Shown here one piece after another: positions 1-8,772 of a DNA stretch of 64,000 nucleotides. The notes beneath the pieces are model-generated. The model was not told where the DNA came from, made no database searches, and was given only the letters and a program-made list of their open reading frames with translations. The stretch's first letter is position 1, and every line of letters starts with the position of its first letter. The position numbers and the translations under genes are program-made. The DNA comes from Deltaproteobacteria bacterium (GTDB taxonomy: Bacteria; Desulfobacterota; Binatia; UBA9968; JAJDTQ01): the NCBI GenBank assembly GCA_028818755.1, contig JAPPNF010000156.1:1-64000 (forward strand). The letters run 5' to 3'.

Positions 1-58
1 GGCCTTCACCCCCGAATCTCCCTGAAAGTCAACGTGCCCTAGCCGCACCGCTTACCTT

Positions 59-367
59 GTGGCGATGGGTGAGCCACAGGACGGATTGCAACTGCTGCTG
101 ATGGGCCGGGTCTCCGTCTACGATGCCGGAGGCACGCGGCTTCGTCAGTACGGCCCCGGCGATGCCATAGGGGTACGCGCCGCTTTCGAGGTCCACGCGT
201 CCACGACCGCCGCGGTCGCGGACGAACCGTGTCGAACGCTGACGCTCACTCCCGCCGTTCGGCAGCGGCTGGAGGAGGATCGAGAGCAGTTGATGCTGGA
301 TCTATACGGATATCTTCTCACCGCCGGGGCGGACGCCGCCGGCCCCTCGGATCCGGACGCCGGGTAG
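59..367 (+). CDS. Cyclic-nucleotide-binding-like domain, probably partial
   Basis: This 102-residue reading frame starts at a GTG. Its first 40 residues resemble the middle of a cyclic-nucleotide-binding (CRP-type) beta roll, with LLLMGRVSVYD followed by YGPGDAIG. The N-terminal strand and most of the roll expected upstream are missing, and an in-frame TGA lies at 23-25, so the gene is either a truncated remnant or frameshifted relative to sequence outside the window. The tail is rich in Ala, Gly, Asp and Pro. It is convergent with the response regulator that ends at 408. Some SulP transporters carry such a domain at the C-terminus, but nothing here shows that. Confidence 0.4.
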   Translation: MAMGEPQDGLQLLLMGRVSVYDAGGTRLRQYGPGDAIGVRAAFEVHASTTAAVADEPCRTLTLTPAVRQRLEEDREQLMLDLYGYLLTAGADAAGPSDPDAG

Positions 368-407
368 GGCGGTTCCGGCCGAAACGGATACAGGAACCTG
401 TGTCGGC

Positions 408-806
408 CTAGCTGTCCCGGAGCCGCTTCTTCTCCAGGCAGTCGCGGACCCGGGTGCGCAGCAGGGTCGGGTCGAAGGGCTTGGCAAGATAGTCATCGGC
501 TCCGAGCTCGATGCAGCGGGCAACGCTGTCGACCTCGTCCAGCGCGGATATCATGACGACCGGGATGCCGCGCAGCGCCGGATCGGCCTTCATGGTCTCC
601 AGCACTTCGTAGCCGTCCATGTCCGGCATCATGACGTCGAGCAGGACCAGGTCGAAGGGACGCGCGGCCAGAAGCTCCAGCGCCTGCCGCCCGTGCCCGG
701 CGGTGGCCACGTTGTCGTAACCCTGCCGCTTCAGCCGCCGCGTCAGCGTGTAGCAGTTGTCCTCGTTGTCGTCGACGACGAGAATGGCGGGACCGTCGCC
801 GCTCAC
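408..806 (-). CDS. Stand-alone response-regulator receiver
   Basis: This is a 132-residue single REC domain with no output domain. The acidic pocket is D12/D13, the phospho-acceptor is D57 in LLDVMMPDMDG, S87 is the conserved Ser/Thr and K109 lies in LAKP. The start overlaps the end of the upstream receiver gene by 4 bp, so the two are translationally coupled and follow the PAS histidine kinase. Receivers of this kind act as phosphate shuttles or bind partner proteins rather than DNA (family knowledge). The final target is not visible here. Confidence 0.9.
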   Translation of the reverse strand: MSGDGPAILVVDDNEDNCYTLTRRLKRQGYDNVATAGHGRQALELLAARPFDLVLLDVMMPDMDGYEVLETMKADPALRGIPVVMISALDEVDSVARCIELGADDYLAKPFDPTLLRTRVRDCLEKKRLRDS

Positions 807-1180
807 GCCGGGGCTCCCTTGGGCAACAGCGCCTCGATCTTTGCCAGCAGGCGCGCGAGATCTACCGGCTTGGTGTCGTAGTCGTCGCAGCCGGCGGTGA
901 TCGCGCTTTCCCGATCGCCTTCCATTGCGTGCGACGAAAGCGCAATGATCGGAATGTGCCGGGTCTCGGGCGCGGACTTGATCCGCCCGGCCGCCTCCCA
1001 GCCGTCCAGCACCGGCAGGTTCAGATCCATCAGGATCAGCGAGGGTGCGGCGGAACGGGACATCTCGACCCCCGCCTCGCCGTCGGTGGCGATGACGACG
1101 TCGTAGCCCTTGCGCCGCAAGCGACGTTCAAGCATGTAGATATTGTCGTCGTTGTCCTCGACATAAAGGATTCTAGTCAT
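803..1180 (-). CDS. Stand-alone response-regulator receiver, DivK-like
   Basis: A 125-residue receiver-only protein. E8/D9 form the acidic pocket, D52 in [13 protein letters not shown] is the phosphorylation site, and K104 in DTKPVD is the conserved lysine. The pattern of [13 protein letters not shown] followed by [13 protein letters not shown] is typical of DivK/CheY-like receivers found next to hybrid or PAS kinases. Its start overlaps the last codons of the kinase gene by 8 bp and its end overlaps the next receiver by 4 bp. The three genes therefore form one kinase-receiver-receiver operon, a likely phosphorelay without a DNA-binding output. Confidence 0.9.
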   Translation of the reverse strand: MTRILYVEDNDDNIYMLERRLRRKGYDVVIATDGEAGVEMSRSAAPSLILMDLNLPVLDGWEAAGRIKSAPETRHIPIIALSSHAMEGDRESAITAGCDDYDTKPVDLARLLAKIEALLPKGAPA

Positions 1181-2828
1181 TGGTCCTTGCCGTCGTTGAC
1201 CGCTCCGGGTCGTTCCCGCCCAATTGTGCCAGGTCCAGGATCACCGGAAGCCGCGCCGTGAACGTGCTGCCGGCTCCCGGCTCACTGACCAGCTCGATGT
1301 CCCCGCCCATCATACGGCAGAACCGCCGGCTTATGGCGAGGCCAAGGCCGGTACCGCCGTATTTTCGGGTGGTGGAGCTGTCGGCCTGGGCGAACTCCTC
1401 GAACACCTTGGCTTGTTGCTCCGGCGTCATGCCGATGCCGGTATCCGCGACCGCGAACTGAATCCAGTCCTTGCCGCGCGTCCTCTTTCGCGAAACTGCC
1501 AGGCTTACCTCGCCGCCCTCGGTGAACTTGCAGGCGTTGCTCAGCAGGTTGAGAACGATTTGCCGCACCCGTGTCGGGTCCCCGTGCATCGTGCCGGATT
1601 CCTCCGGGCAACGGACCGCCAACCGGTTGCCCTTCTGGTCGGCGAGCGGTTGCGCGGTCGTCGCCAGCTCTTCCGTCAGTTCGGCGATGTCGATGGCCTC
1701 GATATGGAACTCGATCCGGCCCGCTTCGATCTTGGAGAGGTCGAGGACCTCGTTGATCAGGTGCAGGAGGTGGGTCCCCGCGCGAGAGACCCGTTCCAGG
1801 GGCTCGATGTAATCGTCCAGGGCGTCGTCCCTCGCGTCCTCCTCCAGCATCTCGGTGATGCCGATGATGGCGTTCAGGGGCGTGCGCAGCTCGTGGCTCA
1901 TGTTGGCGAGGAACTGGCTCTTGGTCCGGTTGGCCTCCATCGCCTGGTCGCGCGCCTGCAGCGCCTCGTCACTCGTCGCGGCAAGCTCGTCGACAAGCTC
2001 GCTGAGCCGCTGCTCGCGCCGTTTCATCTCGGTGATGTCGAGATAGGTCAGCATGCGGCCGCCGTTGGGCAGCTCGGTGCATTGGTACTGCAGGACTCTG
2101 CCGTCGGGACGGGTCCACTCGAAAGGCGCTATGGCGCCCGCCCGGACAGCCGCGATGCGGCCGCTGAGATAGTCCTCCCATTGGTCGTCCGGAACGCCGT
2201 AGAGCCCGGTGTGCCGGTTGTAGCCGATCATTTCCGCCAGCGTCGGACGGCTGTCGAAGAAATCGTCAGGGAAGCCCCACAGGTCGCGGAAGGCGCGATT
2301 GGCGACCCGCGCCCGGAGGTCGCGCCCCATGAAGCAGATGCCGTAGTCGATGGTGTCGAGCACGGCGTTGAGTTCTCCCTCGCGCTGCTTGACCTCGGTG
2401 ATGTCCGTGTAGACCGCGACCACGCCGCCGACCTGCGTCCGCCGTTCGGTGCTCTGCAGCCAGACTCCGCTGGACAGATGAAGCTCGACGGAAACTCCAG
2501 AGCGGTCGCGCCGCCGTTTCAGATAACCGTCGACGTCGAGCGCCGCGTCGGGGGACAGGCCGCGCTCGAAGAACGTCCGAAGGATATTCTCGTACGAGGC
2601 CCCCGGCACCAGCCGCGTCGCGGCCTCGTGGCCGACGGCGTCCGTGTAGTAGCGCCGGTAGGTTTCGTTGCAAAGAACCAGACGGTCCTCTGAATCGAAC
2701 AGCACGAAGCCTTCGGAGATGGCCTCGATCGCTTCACTCAGATCAAGTGCGGATTTCAGCGGGGCCTTGTTGTCCCGCTGTAGCAGTAAGTCGACCCGGG
2801 TGTGTTCGGCAGCTGCCTTTGTCGCCAT
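1173..2828 (-). CDS. PAS-domain sensor histidine kinase
   Basis: The reading frame is open further upstream, but I place the start at the ATG at 2828 (MATKAAAEH) because PAS homology begins just after it and the upstream part overlaps another gene. The result is 551 residues. Two PAS domains (about 30-145 and 155-270) are joined to a coiled coil. Then come the H-box SHELRTPLN with H312 as phospho-acceptor, the N-box [10 protein letters not shown], the G1 box DTGIGM and the G2 box [10 protein letters not shown]. No transmembrane segment is seen, so sensing is cytoplasmic and the ligand unknown. It probably phosphorylates the two receivers encoded directly downstream. Confidence 0.9.
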   Translation of the reverse strand: MATKAAAEHTRVDLLLQRDNKAPLKSALDLSEAIEAISEGFVLFDSEDRLVLCNETYRRYYTDAVGHEAATRLVPGASYENILRTFFERGLSPDAALDVDGYLKRRRDRSGVSVELHLSSGVWLQSTERRTQVGGVVAVYTDITEVKQREGELNAVLDTIDYGICFMGRDLRARVANRAFRDLWGFPDDFFDSRPTLAEMIGYNRHTGLYGVPDDQWEDYLSGRIAAVRAGAIAPFEWTRPDGRVLQYQCTELPNGGRMLTYLDITEMKRREQRLSELVDELAATSDEALQARDQAMEANRTKSQFLANMSHELRTPLNAIIGITEMLEEDARDDALDDYIEPLERVSRAGTHLLHLINEVLDLSKIEAGRIEFHIEAIDIAELTEELATTAQPLADQKGNRLAVRCPEESGTMHGDPTRVRQIVLNLLSNACKFTEGGEVSLAVSRKRTRGKDWIQFAVADTGIGMTPEQQAKVFEEFAQADSSTTRKYGGTGLGLAISRRFCRMMGGDIELVSEPGAGSTFTARLPVILDLAQLGGNDPERSTTARTND

Positions 2829-3040
2829 GATCCAGAAACGTATCGGAACGATGGGAGATATCGACGAGACGGTGATGCACCCGGTACGTTGGCTGTACTT
2901 ATACAGGCTTTCTGTGAGAATTTTGTGTGATTGGTGATTGATTTCATGTGATTTGGGGATTTCTGTCTTTCCAAGGATCAATCCATGCTGCCTGCCCCAG
3001 CGCCGGTCGTAGTCGAGGACACCAAATTTGAAATCCGCCC
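2829..3040 (-). promoter_or_regulatory. AT-rich leader upstream of the histidine kinase with GTGATT repeats
   Basis: This 212-bp gap separates the CpxP-like gene from the kinase and is clearly richer in A+T than its surroundings. On the + strand GTGATT occurs at 2927, 2934 and 2948. On the kinase strand these are AATCAC boxes, and a TATAAG hexamer lies at 2898-2903. No convincing -35 hexamer lies at the usual spacing. I interpret it as the kinase operon promoter region with possible operator repeats. Confidence 0.35.
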
Positions 3041-3493
3041 CTACGGGCCGTCGCGCAACGAGTCCAGCCGGGAGATTACGCGCTCGCGCTTCTTTCTCCG
3101 CCACTCACGGAAGTTGTCGGTACGCCGTTCCAGCTTGCGCGCCTGCGCCTCGTCGAGGGCCGGCCTGATCTTGCCGTGGAACTCGAGGATGATCCGGTCG
3201 GCTTCTTCGAGAGACCGGATCCGCGCCTGGTAGAGGTCCCGACGGGTCTGGCTCAGCAGCGGGCCGATCTCGGCCATCTGTCGGTCGGAGAGGTCGAGCT
3301 CTTTCTGCAGCATGCGGATGTACCGGCCGCTCGATCCATGCTTCGAGCCGCGGCGGTGTTCCTTGCCGTCCCCCAAGTCATGCCATGACCGGCCCCACAG
3401 GTGCTTGACGGGGTAGACCTGCCCGACCAGGAGGCCTCCCATCAGGCCCAGCAGGAACACGCCCACCACTGCGATAAAGGCTTTGCGTTTCAT
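3041..3493 (-). CDS. CpxP/Spy-like periplasmic or membrane-anchored sensor protein
   Basis: The chosen start (ATG at 3493, [11 protein letters not shown]) overlaps the anti-sigma stop by 4 bp (ATGA) and gives 150 residues. A hydrophobic N-terminal helix (about 5-24) exports or anchors the protein. The rest is charged and alpha-helical, with [21 protein letters not shown] and a series of Arg/Glu-rich helices as in the LTXXQ / heavy-metal-resistance CpxP family. Members of this family bind misfolded proteins or metals in the periplasm and feed back on envelope-stress regulators. Its place as third gene after an ECF sigma and anti-sigma factor supports that role. The ligand is unknown. Confidence 0.75.
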   Translation of the reverse strand: MKRKAFIAVVGVFLLGLMGGLLVGQVYPVKHLWGRSWHDLGDGKEHRRGSKHGSSGRYIRMLQKELDLSDRQMAEIGPLLSQTRRDLYQARIRSLEEADRIILEFHGKIRPALDEAQARKLERRTDNFREWRRKKRERVISRLDSLRDGP

Positions 3494-3948
3494 GGAACTC
3501 GAGCTCCTACCCATGCGATCAGGACCGCGTCGGGTTCGTCTCCGGACAAGGCTTCCTGTCCCTGTCCATTTTCCAGCATGGCGACGGTTGCGGGCACCTG
3601 CTCCCGGGTCTCCGGCAGCATGTCACTCCACAGGCCCACGCCGCCCAGCAGCAATACCACCAGCGCAAACGCCGGGGCCAACCGGCGGCTGAAGAACAGA
3701 AGGGCATCGCTGAGGGATGCGCGCCGGCTCTCTTCCTCACGGATTCTGGCCATCACGCCGGGCCACACGGGCCGTCGAGGGGACGTCTCCGGCACGACGG
3801 CGAAGAAGCGCAGCCAACGCCGCTCCTCTTCGAGTATTCCGCGGCAAGCCGCGCACGACTCGGCATGTTCCCTGTGCGCGTCCGGGGTCTTCTCCGTCTG
3901 TCCCGCGCCGACCGTTCCCAGCCATTGCCTGAAATCATCACAGGTCAC
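3490..3948 (-). CDS. Zinc-finger anti-sigma factor (RskA/ZAS type)
   Basis: A 152-residue protein beginning at GTG, which overlaps the sigma-factor stop by 4 bp and has a strong GGGAGGTG Shine-Dalgarno. The N-terminal segment has an H-x3-C-x2-C pattern (HREHAESCAAC, about 26-36) as in zf-HC2 anti-sigma domains. A single membrane helix (LAPAFALVVLLLGGVGLW, about 90-108) leads to a short periplasmic tail. It is expected to hold the co-encoded ECF sigma factor at the membrane until a signal, perhaps through the CpxP-like protein, releases it. Confidence 0.85.
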   Translation of the reverse strand: MTCDDFRQWLGTVGAGQTEKTPDAHREHAESCAACRGILEEERRWLRFFAVVPETSPRRPVWPGVMARIREEESRRASLSDALLFFSRRLAPAFALVVLLLGGVGLWSDMLPETREQVPATVAMLENGQGQEALSGDEPDAVLIAWVGARVP

Positions 3949-4598
3949 GAGTCACCTCCCTGGTGGTGAAGGCCACCACCCAGTTCGGATACATGAGGGG
4001 CGAGCATTTGCCGCAGGCGTTCACGGGCGCGGGCGTGCCGCGATTTGACCGTGCCCACCGAACATTTCAGGATTCCGGCGACCTCCTGGTAGGAGTTCCC
4101 CTCCATGTCCTTCAAGGTAACGACGACACGCAAGCGGTCGGGCAACGAGGCTACGGTCCGGGCCACCAGACGGCTGGCGGCGCTTTCCGCGGGCTCGTCC
4201 TCCCCGGCGTCCTGGGGCGGTTCCGCGGAGAGAAGGTCGCGAAGCCCTTGGACGGCCTCCTCCCCGGGTTCCGCGTCGAGGGACACCTTGCCCGATTGCT
4301 TCTTGAGCTCGTCCCGGGCTCGGTTGATGGCGATGCGCGTGATCCACGTGCCGAACGTCGCGTCTTCCCGGAACTTCCTCAGCGAGAAGAACGCCTTGAC
4401 GAAGACCTCCTGGACTACGTCGTCCACGTCTCCATGATCCGGGCCGAGGAGCCTGCCGACGAGCCGGTGGATGCGCGCCTGGTAGCGCTCCACCAGGAGC
4501 CGGTAGGCGTCCGAATCCCCGTCCCGGACCCGTCGCACCACATCCCTCTCCGTATCTTCCAGGGTGAGGGGATACGGCAGAGCTTCCGTCATCCTCAA
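3945..4598 (-). CDS. ECF-family RNA polymerase sigma factor (RpoE-like)
   Basis: A 217-residue protein. Region 2 (about 30-100) contains DVDDVVQEVFVKAFFSL and FGTWITRIAINRARDEL. Region 4 (about 150-205) contains LPDRLRVVVTLKDMEGNSY and the helix-turn-helix YQEVAGILKCSVGTVKSR. The linker between them is longer than usual and acidic. The start is taken as TTG at 4598 because a GGGGGA Shine-Dalgarno lies 6 nt upstream; an ATG two codons on is the alternative. It heads a sigma / anti-sigma / CpxP-like operon. I could not find a convincing autoregulatory promoter in the 90 bp upstream. Confidence 0.9.
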   Translation of the reverse strand: MRMTEALPYPLTLEDTERDVVRRVRDGDSDAYRLLVERYQARIHRLVGRLLGPDHGDVDDVVQEVFVKAFFSLRKFREDATFGTWITRIAINRARDELKKQSGKVSLDAEPGEEAVQGLRDLLSAEPPQDAGEDEPAESAASRLVARTVASLPDRLRVVVTLKDMEGNSYQEVAGILKCSVGTVKSRHARARERLRQMLAPHVSELGGGLHHQGGDS

Positions 4599-4688
4599 TC
4601 GCTTCCCCCGCTCAAACGGACTGCTTCATTCAGTTAGACGGCGACGGGTTCCCGTCTTTGTGGTGTCCTGACCGGTGGATTCGCGCGA

Positions 4689-5756
4689 TCACCCGCTGAA
4701 GGCGGGGAGAACGTCGCGGGCGATGCGCCGCATCTGCTCCGGCTGGTCCTTGGAGGCCAGCACGATCTGCATTGTGCGGACACCGGCGGCCGCGAACTCC
4801 TCCAGGCGTCCGATGCACTGGCTGGCCGTGCCGCAAATGACCCACCGGTCCACGCTCTCGTCGTCGAAGGGCATGCGGTGGTAGATTTCGAGCATCCCCC
4901 GCGCCTCGTCGCGGGCGGTCTGCCGGTCCCGGCCCACGTTGATCCAGCAGTTCATGGCGGGGTGGACGGCGCCCTGCGGCCGGCCGTGCCGCTCGGTGGC
5001 ACTGGACGAGATCTCCGCATACCGCTCGGCGTACTCCTCGGGACTGATGTGATTGGTCAGCCAACCGTCCGCCAGCCGGGCCACACGGTCGAAAGGCCCG
5101 GTGTGCTTGCCGGCGTTGGCTTCGACGAAGTGCCCGTAGCGGTAGTTCTCGACCTTCACCGGGTTGTAGTGGCCGGCGGCGATCCAGATGGGTGGGTGGG
5201 GCTGCTGCACCGGCTTGTATCCCAGCGAAACGTCCCGGTACCGGTAGTGGCGGCCCTCGAAGTCGACGACGTCCCGCGTCCACAGCGCCTTCAGCACCTC
5301 GAGGCACTCTTCGAACACCTTGCCCCTCACTCGGCGCTCGAACCCGGCGACCTCGCATTCCTTGGACAGCAGCTCCGGCGGCCCGGCGCCGGGCCCGACG
5401 CCCATGATGGTGCGGCCCTTGGAGACGATGTCCAGGGTCGCCCATTCCAGGGCCGTTACCACCGGGTTCCTCAAGTGCGGCTGCAGGATACCCGTGGCCA
5501 CCTTGATGGTGCTGGTGCGGGCGGCGATGGCCGTCAGGGTCACGATGGGATCGTAGCGGGGCTTGGCCAGCAGGCTGTCGCCGACCCACAGGGAGTGGTA
5601 GCCGAGTTCTTCGGCCTCCACGGCCAAGTCCAGCAGCCGCTCCATGGAGAAGTCGGACAGGAACACCGACGCGCGGTTGTTGGCGTAGAGGCCGAACTGT
5701 AGTCGAGGGGCTCCGCCCATGTCGTCACGAGAAACGGTCGGCTCGGCGGTGTGCAA
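4689..5756 (-). CDS. LLM-class flavin-dependent oxidoreductase (F420 or FMN)
   Basis: A TIM-barrel protein of about 355 residues in the bacterial luciferase-like superfamily, close to the 5,10-methylene-tetrahydromethanopterin reductase branch. Visible family marks are QFGLYANNR at the N-terminus, GYHSLWVGDS, TIKVATGILQPHLRNP, GRTIMGVGPGAG and HPPIWIAAGHYNP. The start is either TTG at 5756, which has an AGGGA Shine-Dalgarno, or ATG at 5720. It is followed by the sigma-factor operon and preceded by the TRAP transporter, all on the same strand. Such enzymes oxygenate or reduce diverse small organics, and the substrate here is unknown. Confidence 0.85.
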   Translation of the reverse strand: MHTAEPTVSRDDMGGAPRLQFGLYANNRASVFLSDFSMERLLDLAVEAEELGYHSLWVGDSLLAKPRYDPIVTLTAIAARTSTIKVATGILQPHLRNPVVTALEWATLDIVSKGRTIMGVGPGAGPPELLSKECEVAGFERRVRGKVFEECLEVLKALWTRDVVDFEGRHYRYRDVSLGYKPVQQPHPPIWIAAGHYNPVKVENYRYGHFVEANAGKHTGPFDRVARLADGWLTNHISPEEYAERYAEISSSATERHGRPQGAVHPAMNCWINVGRDRQTARDEARGMLEIYHRMPFDDESVDRWVICGTASQCIGRLEEFAAAGVRTMQIVLASKDQPEQMRRIARDVLPAFSG

Positions 5757-5795
5757 CCGTCCCTGCCATTCGCTTCCCCCGGGACCGCCGCCGGA

Positions 5796-7625
5796 TCAGC
5801 CCGTGGCGTTGGCCATGGCGACCCGCCGCACCAGCGGCCGAGCCAGGCCGGCCACGGCCAGCACCACGCCGATGACGTCGGTCATGGCGCTCGGGGCGAT
5901 GAGCATGATGGCGGCCGCGAACACGACGATCCGCTCGAGTGCCTCGGTGCGGTCCTTGAGGTCGCCCACCAGCGCGTAGGCGTTGAGGATCACCCCCGCG
6001 GCCGCGGTGGCCGTGGTCAGGATGATCTCCACGGGGTTGCCCCGCATCAGCATCGGGGTGCCGAAGACGAAGGCGTAGGGCAGGATGTACACCGGCAGCG
6101 ATATCAGGCCCGCGAACAGACTGGTGCGCCAAAAGTCGCTGCCCGCGACGGTTGCGCCGGCATAGGCGGCCAGTGCCACGGGCGGCGTCACCATGGACAG
6201 CATGCCCGAGAAGAAGATGAACAGGTGCGCGGCCATGGGCCACACGCCCACCTTGATGAGCACCGGCGCCACCATGAGCGCGAGAATGATGTAGGCGATG
6301 CTGGTGGGCAGTCCCATGCCCAGGATCATGGAGGCGAACATGGTGAGCAGCAGGATGATGGTGAGATCGCCACCCGCCATGCCGATCACAAGGCCCGAGA
6401 AGCGCGTGGCGAGGCCGGTCATCAGGATCGTGCCCATGATGATACCGACGCAGGCCACGGCGGTGCCGAGGGTCACGAAATCCCTGCCGGTGCCCTCGAA
6501 TACGTCAATGCCCTTCTTCACGGCGTTCCAGGCTCCGGCCGGGGCGGACGAGACGAAGCCGCGACGGTCCTGGACGAACATGGAGATGGCGGCGATGCCC
6601 ACCCCCAGCACCGCGATGACCGCCATGGCCCTCAACACCGCCTGGACCGGGGACCACCGCAACAGCAGCAGCACGATGAGCAGGCCGATGCCGGCAATGA
6701 ACGTCAGCCCCTGGGGCTCGCGCACGACCTCCCTGATGCTGGTCAGCTCGCTCTTCGGCAAGCCCGTGAGCCCGGAGCGCAACGCGTAGAAGTAGACGCC
6801 CGCCAGGACGCCGATGAAGTACAGCACCGCCGGAATCAACGCGGCCTTGACGATCTGGAGATAGTCGACCGCCAGGAACTGCATCATCAGGAATGCCGCC
6901 GCCCCCATGACCGGCGGCATGAACTGCCCGCCGGTGGATGCCGCCGCCTCCACCGCCCCGGCTACGTGGGGCTGGAAACCCACGCGCTTCATGAGCGGAA
7001 TCGTGATGGAGCCCGTCACCATGACGTTGGCCACCGCGCTGCCGCTCACCGATCCCATCATGCCGCTCGACACCACTGCCATCATCGCGGGCCCGCCGCG
7101 GTATCTTCCCACCAGTGAGCGGGTGAACTCCATGATGAACGCCAGCGCGCCGGTGGCTTCCAGCAGCTTGCCGAACATGACGAACAGGAAAACGAACTTG
7201 AAGGTGATGTAGGTGGCGACGCCGAAGACGCCGTTGCCGGACAGGTAGACGGTGGTGACGATGCGGTCCAGGTCGAAGCCGCCGTGGCCTCCCACCCAGC
7301 GCGGCAGGTGCTGGCCGTAGAAGACGTAGAGCAGGAACACCCCCGCCGTCACCACCAGCGCCCAACCCACGATGCGGCGGGTGGCCTCGAGCACCACGAT
7401 GACGCAGATCACCCCCAGCACCAGGTCCGTCTGGGTGACGAGGCCCGACTTGAAGGCGATCTCTTCGTGCTCGATGAAGACGTAGCCGAAGGTCGCCAGG
7501 CTAAGGGCCAGCCAGAACAGGTCCACCGCCACCTGGGCGGGGCGATCGCGTTCCACCGCCTGGGTCAGGAACACCAGGGCGAACAGCACCAGCAGGAACA
7601 GGCTGCGTTCCTGAAGCGGCGGCAA
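5796..7625 (-). CDS. TRAP transporter fused permease (DctQM type, TAXI family)
   Basis: A polytopic membrane protein of about 609 residues or more, with the small DctQ-like 4-helix part fused to the large DctM-like 12-helix part. This is the arrangement typical of TAXI-TRAP systems. Family signatures include GSVSGSAVANVMVTGSITIPLMKR, GGQFMPPVMGAAAFLMMQF and GMGLPTSIAYIILA. The first plausible start is TTG at 7625. The frame stays open with hydrophobic, family-like sequence for about 24 codons upstream, up to the TAG of the preceding gene, without an ATG, GTG or TTG, so the true start may be an unusual codon. It works with the binding proteins encoded upstream. Confidence 0.9.
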   Translation of the reverse strand: MPPLQERSLFLLVLFALVFLTQAVERDRPAQVAVDLFWLALSLATFGYVFIEHEEIAFKSGLVTQTDLVLGVICVIVVLEATRRIVGWALVVTAGVFLLYVFYGQHLPRWVGGHGGFDLDRIVTTVYLSGNGVFGVATYITFKFVFLFVMFGKLLEATGALAFIMEFTRSLVGRYRGGPAMMAVVSSGMMGSVSGSAVANVMVTGSITIPLMKRVGFQPHVAGAVEAAASTGGQFMPPVMGAAAFLMMQFLAVDYLQIVKAALIPAVLYFIGVLAGVYFYALRSGLTGLPKSELTSIREVVREPQGLTFIAGIGLLIVLLLLRWSPVQAVLRAMAVIAVLGVGIAAISMFVQDRRGFVSSAPAGAWNAVKKGIDVFEGTGRDFVTLGTAVACVGIIMGTILMTGLATRFSGLVIGMAGGDLTIILLLTMFASMILGMGLPTSIAYIILALMVAPVLIKVGVWPMAAHLFIFFSGMLSMVTPPVALAAYAGATVAGSDFWRTSLFAGLISLPVYILPYAFVFGTPMLMRGNPVEIILTTATAAAGVILNAYALVGDLKDRTEALERIVVFAAAIMLIAPSAMTDVIGVVLAVAGLARPLVRRVAMANATG

Positions 7626-7693
7626 CGGGCTGAAGGCGTTCCAGACGGCGTACGCCGACAGCCCGATTGCCAGTATGCGGGTGATGAGCCGGC

Positions 7694-8665
7694 CTACTGT
7701 TTCCAGAGTCCGGCCTCCTTCCAGTACTTCACGGCGCCCGGATGGAAGGGCACGTTGATGTTCTTGGTCAGCACCGCCGGGTTGGCCTGGGCGTACTTGA
7801 AGTAGCGCACTTCACCGGCCAGGCTGTCGAGGTTCTGGTGGAGGAGCTTGGTGACCTTGTAGACGAGATCCGCGTCCGCGTCGGCCCGGACGTAGACATG
7901 CGGACCGCCGATGTCCACGGTGTCGATGTCCTTGTCGAAGGTCGGAGTGTCCTTGGAGATGCGGATCCGCGCCATGTAGGGCAGTTCCTTCAGCACCTTC
8001 TCGACGGCCGCGGGGTCCGGACCGAAGTAGGCCGCGCCCTTCTCCGCGTGGAGCCGCAACGCGCCCGGGATCGGGCTCAGGCCGGCCACGATGCCCGGCG
8101 TCGCCACGATGATGCCGTCACCGAGCTGCGTGTACAGGTCACTCATCCCCGCGTAGACGGGCTTGATGTCCTTGTAGGTCAGGCCGTGGGCCTTGTACAG
8201 GGGCTTCAGGAACGCGTCCCACGTCCGTCCGGTGCCCACGCCCACCCGGTGGCCCTTGAGGTCGGCGAACTTGCGTACCGGGCTGTCGGGCAGGGTCATG
8301 TAGGCGAAGGAGTGAGGGTACAGGCCCAGGATCGGCGCGATGGGATGCTTCTTGTCGAAGCCCTTGAGCCCGTGGTAGCCGGGGTAGCCGTTGTTCGACG
8401 ATATGATCCCCATGAAGATCTGCTTGCGGTCGATCAGACGGATGTTCTCTCGCGAGCCCTCGGTCACCGCCGCGGTCACCGGGATCTTGAGCTCGGCCTC
8501 CAGCAGTTTGGCGATGCCTCCGGCCATGACGTAGAAGCCGCCGCCGATGCTGGCGCCGCCCACCTCCATGCTGGCCGGCAATTTCTGCGCGGTCGCCGTG
8601 GACGCCCATGCCATGGCGGCGATTGCGACTGCCGCCAACAGCGTATTCAGTCTCGCACGTTCCAT
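7694..8665 (-). CDS. TAXI-family TRAP substrate-binding protein
   Basis: A 323-residue periplasmic binding protein with a Sec signal peptide (cleavage near TATAQ, about residue 26) and a perfect AGGAGG Shine-Dalgarno. The mature part begins with MEVGGASIGGGFYVMAGG and has VTEGSRENIRLI, VGVGTGRTWDAF and IPVTAAVTEG, the TAXI pattern for binding carboxylates. It directly precedes the fused TRAP permease. It is about 60% identical by eye to the product of the gene upstream, so the pair arose by tandem duplication. Confidence 0.92.
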   Translation of the reverse strand: MERARLNTLLAAVAIAAMAWASTATAQKLPASMEVGGASIGGGFYVMAGGIAKLLEAELKIPVTAAVTEGSRENIRLIDRKQIFMGIISSNNGYPGYHGLKGFDKKHPIAPILGLYPHSFAYMTLPDSPVRKFADLKGHRVGVGTGRTWDAFLKPLYKAHGLTYKDIKPVYAGMSDLYTQLGDGIIVATPGIVAGLSPIPGALRLHAEKGAAYFGPDPAAVEKVLKELPYMARIRISKDTPTFDKDIDTVDIGGPHVYVRADADADLVYKVTKLLHQNLDSLAGEVRYFKYAQANPAVLTKNINVPFHPGAVKYWKEAGLWKQ

Positions 8666-8772
8666 GAAGCACCTCCTGCCGGTTTTGTTCCCGAAACGGC
8701 AGCACCGGACCGGCGACGCTCCCGAAGGGGCGCACGAGCGGTCCGTTTGCCGTTATCGAAGGACGTTGGGGT

